Source: Alphaproteobacteria bacterium (GTDB taxonomy: Bacteria > Pseudomonadota > Alphaproteobacteria > Puniceispirillales > Puniceispirillaceae). From it: DNA of 6,632 nt. The notes under the pieces are model-generated. The model made no database searches, was not told where the DNA came from, and saw only the letters and a program-made list of their open reading frames with translations. The translations under genes were made by a program, and so were the position numbers. Of the stretch, positions 1 to 6,632 are shown in pieces. Location of the stretch: positions 1 to 6,632 of the forward strand of contig JAACDT010000024.1 in assembly GCA_009936885.1 (NCBI GenBank), in the 5' to 3' direction. How positions within the stretch are numbered: the stretch's first letter is position 1; each line of letters opens with the position of its first letter.

Positions 1-296
1 AGGCATTTTTTGCACTTCATTCTGACGGTTTCTCGCATGAAAGGCTTCGTAAAAAGCAGAAATTCGATTTGATAATTGCGAATATTCTTGCAAAACCATT
101 AAAACAATTTGCACCGCTAATTGCTCAAAACCGCGCATCTAATGGCAGGGTTATTCTCGCAGGTCTTCTCAGAAGTCAAATGCGTGATATCCGCGCTATT
201 TATCGACATCATCATTTATTTGTGATGCAGCATATTCAGATTGATGCATGGTCAACACTCCTGTTTGCGCCCAAAACCAATTATTCAAAAAGGTAG
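1..296 (+). CDS. prmA: Ribosomal protein L11 methyltransferase, C-terminal part (5' end cut by window edge)
   Basis: PrmA is a cytoplasmic, S-adenosylmethionine-dependent enzyme that methylates lysines and the N-terminus of ribosomal protein L11. Only the last 97 residues are visible; the first complete codon is at position 3 and the stop is TAG at 294-296. Seen in the sequence: the family motif FDLIIANILAKPL at about 63-101, whose NILA is the PrmA version of the NPPY-type methyltransferase motif. A GRVILAGLL strand follows at about 144-170, then the typical ending W-S-T-L-L-F. The SAM-binding glycine-rich loop lies upstream, outside the window. A TTG at 69 is internal to this frame and is not the gene start. 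The downstream aminopeptidase gene begins 7 bases after the stop, so the two are probably co-transcribed. I see no frameshift in the visible part. Identification is strong from the motif plus C-terminal pattern. Confidence 0.9.
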   Translation, partial: AFFALHSDGFSHERLRKKQKFDLIIANILAKPLKQFAPLIAQNRASNGRVILAGLLRSQMRDIRAIYRHHHLFVMQHIQIDAWSTLLFAPKTNYSKR

Positions 297-298
297 AG
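291..298 (+). promoter_or_regulatory. Ribosome binding site of the aminopeptidase P gene, overlapping the prmA stop
   Basis: The purine-rich stretch AGGTAGAG ends 5 bases before the ATG at 304 and contains the prmA stop codon TAG (294-296). This supports the ATG at 304 as the start and suggests that ribosomes finishing prmA could re-initiate here. It is a moderate, not perfect, Shine-Dalgarno match. Confidence 0.55.
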
Positions 299-303
299 AT
301 TAG

Positions 304-4170
<3,867 letters not shown>

Positions 4171-4173
4171 TTA

Positions 4174-4179
4174 TCCTTT
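4174..4179 (-). promoter_or_regulatory. Probable ribosome binding site of ligA
   Basis: Read on the minus strand, AAAGGA lies 12 bases before the ligA ATG, inside the 33-base recN-ligA gap. It is the only Shine-Dalgarno-like sequence in that gap. The spacing is longer than the usual 5-9 bases, so initiation may be modest or helped by ribosomes leaving recN. The gap shows no hairpin plus T-run, so there is no sign of a terminator between recN and ligA. Confidence 0.45.
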
Positions 4180-4194
4180 AACGCAACTGCCAAC

Positions 4195-5859
4195 TCAACT
4201 GCGCGAATCGATTAAGGTTCGAGCAGCCATTCTTGCTGCATCGGTTATTTGTTCTCCTGCAAGCATACGAGCTACTTCCTCGCGGTGACCATCCGCATCA
4301 AGAAGCGTTGTATTGCTGATAATGCTATCGCCAACAGACAGCTTAGTTATTTTTAAGTGATTTTGTCCCTTGGCAGCCACCTGCGGTGAATGAGTAATCA
4401 CTAGAGTTTGTGTTGTTTTTCCTAATGCAGAAAGGCGGGATCCAACCGCATCTGCAACCGCGCCACCAACACCAGAATCCACCTCATCAAATATAAGACA
4501 TTTATCTGGCTCTCCTTCAGATAATACAACTTTAAGCGCAAGCAAAAACCTTGCTAATTCACCTCCGGAGGCTATTTTATCGATGGCACCGATTGCTTGA
4601 CCTTTGTTGGTTCGTGCCTCGAACCGTACTTTATCAATACTATTTGCGCTCCACCTATCTTCATCTAATAATTGGATATTTGTTTTAAATTCCGAGCTTT
4701 CAAGTTTTAAAACAGGAAGCTGTTGCATAACCTGCTGATCTAAGATGTGTGCTGCGGTAATTCTGGAAGCACTTAACTCCTTGGCTTTCTTTACATACTG
4801 CTCATAAGCAGCATCACGTTGTAAGCGGAGCTGGGCAATATTATCTGTTTCGTCATCTAGACGCGTAATTTTTTCTTGGAAGCTATGATACAACTCAGCT
4901 AAATTATCTGCAGAGCAATTATGTTTTCGCGCTAGTGAGCGAAGCAAATGAAGTCTTTCATCAATTTCTCCAAGCCGTCTGGGATCTGCATCTAAATTCT
5001 CAGCAGCATCGCGAAGTTCTGTTTCTACTTCATTTAATTCAAATGTAATCTGCTGTAATTTTTCAATTACCGAATTCACAAGATTACTACCAAGCGTTTC
5101 TATTTTATCTAGATGGGCGCTTGCAGACCCAATCTTGCTAATAGCGCCATCATCATGACTTAGAATTTCATGAGCAGATTGTAATCCTTGAATGATTTTA
5201 TTCGCATTTGCATGAACATTCCGCTCCGTCATGAGCTCTTCTTCTTCGCCAGTAACGGGCAGAAGCATATCTAATTCTTTCAAAGACTCTCTTAGCCAAT
5301 CTTCTTCTGCTCGAGCCTTTATAAATATTGCTTCCGCATCATTATAATTCTGCTGTGATTGACGCCAATGCTGAAACGCTTCTTGGGTGCTGACAACAAG
5401 GTGTGGATGTCCAGAAATCCGATCTAGAAGAGTGAGATGGGTGCTGGTATCAAGAAGACCACGTCCTTCAAACTGGCCTTGTATTTCAACAAGTAAATCC
5501 CCGCATTTGCGAAGCAAAGTTACAGATACTGGCTCATCATTGATAGTGGCTGGTGACCTGTCTTGGCGTAACTGACGCCGTAAAATCAGCTCATCTTGCA
5601 TTGGGATTCCAGCCTCAATCAATAGATCTCTTACGGGATGTTCTGATGGAATGATAAAACTAGCTGATACTTGCGCAGATGTATGCCCATGCCGCACCAG
5701 CGAGAAATCAGCCCTGCTTCCAAGCGCGAGCCCTAATGCATCAAGCAGAATTGACTTTCCAGCACCTGTCTCGCCAGTGAGAACGGTTAATCCTGAATTA
5801 AATTCAAGATCTAATTTTTCGATTAATACAATATTTCGGATGCTTAGGTGAACCAGCAT
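4195..5859 (-). CDS. recN: DNA repair protein RecN (SMC-like ATPase)
   Basis: RecN is a cytoplasmic SMC-family ATPase that acts early in recombinational repair of double-strand breaks, bringing broken DNA together for RecA-dependent repair. The 554 residues match the usual length (about 553 in E. coli). Seen in order: an N-terminal ATPase half with Walker A GETGAGKS (29-36, Lys35) and a Q-loop region E-I-Q-G-Q-F at 125-130; a helical, charged coiled-coil middle from about 150 to 370; and a C-terminal ATPase half with the ABC-type signature SGGE (431-434), Walker B CLIFDE ending in Asp458-Glu459, the following D-S-G-V-G-G, and His490 in VITHSPQVA. All ATPase motifs are intact, so it should be functional. 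The start at 5859 is supported by the MLVHLSIRNIVLIEKL opening, typical of RecN. No clear Shine-Dalgarno precedes it; with only 4 bases separating it from bamD, translation is probably coupled to that gene. No LexA-type operator can be placed because there is no intergenic space. Confidence 0.97.
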   Translation of the reverse strand: MLVHLSIRNIVLIEKLDLEFNSGLTVLTGETGAGKSILLDALGLALGSRADFSLVRHGHTSAQVSASFIIPSEHPVRDLLIEAGIPMQDELILRRQLRQDRSPATINDEPVSVTLLRKCGDLLVEIQGQFEGRGLLDTSTHLTLLDRISGHPHLVVSTQEAFQHWRQSQQNYNDAEAIFIKARAEEDWLRESLKELDMLLPVTGEEEELMTERNVHANANKIIQGLQSAHEILSHDDGAISKIGSASAHLDKIETLGSNLVNSVIEKLQQITFELNEVETELRDAAENLDADPRRLGEIDERLHLLRSLARKHNCSADNLAELYHSFQEKITRLDDETDNIAQLRLQRDAAYEQYVKKAKELSASRITAAHILDQQVMQQLPVLKLESSEFKTNIQLLDEDRWSANSIDKVRFEARTNKGQAIGAIDKIASGGELARFLLALKVVLSEGEPDKCLIFDEVDSGVGGAVADAVGSRLSALGKTTQTLVITHSPQVAAKGQNHLKITKLSVGDSIISNTTLLDADGHREEVARMLAGEQITDAARMAARTLIDSRS

Positions 5860-5863
5860 GAGT

Positions 5864-6632
5864 TTACTTAAAAATGTTAATTCTACTAATGATGCCGCCT
5901 ACCACCCCTTTTTGGTCAGTCTCATCACTGCTCCTCGTAGCACCCATTAAAGCCTCTGCTTTTTCTGTCCAAGGGGAATCTGGGAAATTATACTGCGCCA
6001 CTTTTAACGCTCTCTCAGCTTCGTAATCTAGGTTCATCATATTAAAGGAAACTGTTAGTCTATATAAGGCCTCTGGGATCTGATTAGAGGTTTGATATTT
6101 CTCTGTTACAGTTTGAAACCTATTAATTGCTGCTGAGATATATCCTTGTTTGAGGTAGAATCTTCCAACTGCCATTTCTTTTCCAGCCAAGTTTGAGCTA
6201 GCAAGATCGCGCTTTAATTGACCGTCTTGAGCGTATACTCCATCTGGAAAACGACGAAGCAATTCTGAAAAAGCATCCATCGAGCGTTTGGTCATTGCGG
6301 CATCTCGTTCAACATCAACAATCTGTTCATAATAGCATAACGCACGCAGATAATATGCATATTCGGTATCTTCGTGAGCTGGGTATAATTCGATGAATCT
6401 CTCAAGTGTTGATAATGCCCGTGGATAATCATTGGCTTCATAATAGGCCCAAGCAGCCATGCTTTGGGCTTTTACAGCCCAGCTAGAGTAGGGATGCTGT
6501 CGCTCGACTTCTTCAAATAATGACGCTGCTTCTTTTGGTTTGCCTTTATAAACAGAATCCAGCGCTTTATTATAGAGGGAATCAACAGGCAGGTCTATTT
6601 GCTCAAGATCGTCTGTATTTTGATTAGAGCTA
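5864..6632 (-). CDS. bamD: Outer membrane protein assembly factor BamD (ComL), N-terminus cut by window edge
   Basis: BamD is a periplasm-facing outer-membrane lipoprotein of the Bam complex and, with BamA, folds beta-barrel proteins into the outer membrane. The frame is open from the right edge to the TAA at 5864-5866, giving 255 visible residues. The Met codon at 6460 is internal: the frame continues upstream through PVDSLYNKALDSVYKG, FEEVERQHPYS and W-A-V-K-A-Q, the first TPR-like repeat of BamD. Further family marks are the second repeat around AYYEANDYPRALSTLERF, the block A-Y-Y-L-R-A-L-C-Y-Y-E-Q-I-V-D-V, then LAGKEMAVGRFYLKQGYISAAINRF and EKYQTS. The signal peptide and lipobox cysteine must lie beyond the window. 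The acidic, Asn/Gln-rich stretch at the edge (about 6602-6631) is probably the flexible linker after the lipid anchor. It is the first visible gene of the bamD-recN-ligA series, which in Alphaproteobacteria usually follows lpxC. I am confident of the family. Confidence 0.93.
   Translation of the reverse strand, partial: SSNQNTDDLEQIDLPVDSLYNKALDSVYKGKPKEAASLFEEVERQHPYSSWAVKAQSMAAWAYYEANDYPRALSTLERFIELYPAHEDTEYAYYLRALCYYEQIVDVERDAAMTKRSMDAFSELLRRFPDGVYAQDGQLKRDLASSNLAGKEMAVGRFYLKQGYISAAINRFQTVTEKYQTSNQIPEALYRLTVSFNMMNLDYEAERALKVAQYNFPDSPWTEKAEALMGATRSSDETDQKGVVGGIISRINIFK

Noticed and set aside
69..296. A short open frame beginning with TTG at 69, as if it were a separate 75-residue protein
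   Set aside because: The frame is open to the left edge and the upstream residues continue the PrmA pattern, so it is the end of prmA and not an independent gene.
5387..5851. Plus-strand open frames inside recN (5387-5575 and 5651-5851)
   Set aside because: They run antisense to the conserved RecN N-terminal ATPase region. Their Arg/Ser/Pro-rich translations look like reverse-strand shadows.
5864..6460. A bamD start at the Met codon at 6460
   Set aside because: The same frame continues without a stop to the window edge and encodes the first TPR-like repeat of BamD, so this Met is internal.

Overview
The window looks like a piece of an alphaproteobacterial chromosome with a fairly AT-rich base composition for that class. 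Three things point there. The minus-strand order bamD-recN-ligA is the arrangement usually found just after the ftsZ-lpxC end of the division/cell-wall cluster in Alphaproteobacteria. The aminopeptidase P is the long, roughly 600-residue form. The gene beside it is prmA, a common partner in this class. A marine, SAR116-like lineage would fit the composition, but the sequence alone cannot fix the genus.

Layout. On the plus strand, positions 1-296 hold the C-terminal end of prmA (ribosomal protein L11 methyltransferase). It is followed after 7 bases by a complete aminopeptidase P gene (304-2076). On the minus strand, reading right to left, are a 5'-truncated bamD (outer-membrane assembly lipoprotein, 6632-5864), recN (DNA repair SMC-like ATPase, 5859-4195) and ligA (NAD-dependent DNA ligase, 4161-2071). 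bamD and recN are 4 bases apart and recN and ligA 33 bases apart, so the three are probably one transcription unit whose promoter lies off the right edge. The two units converge and overlap by 6 bases at 2071-2076. Almost all of the window is coding: there is no gene-free stretch over 33 bases, and I see no RNA gene, mobile element, CRISPR array or repeat family.

Function. These are housekeeping genes: ribosomal protein modification and peptide turnover on one strand; envelope assembly, break repair and nick sealing on the other. No unfamiliar multi-gene system is present. The observation most worth following is inside ligA. The KxDG adenylation motif reads R-I-D-G (Arg136), so the lysine that normally takes AMP from NAD+ is missing, while every other ligase motif I checked is intact. 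One base (C at 3755) accounts for the change. It is either a sequence error or strain-level mutation, or a real and very unusual active-site replacement in a normally essential enzyme.
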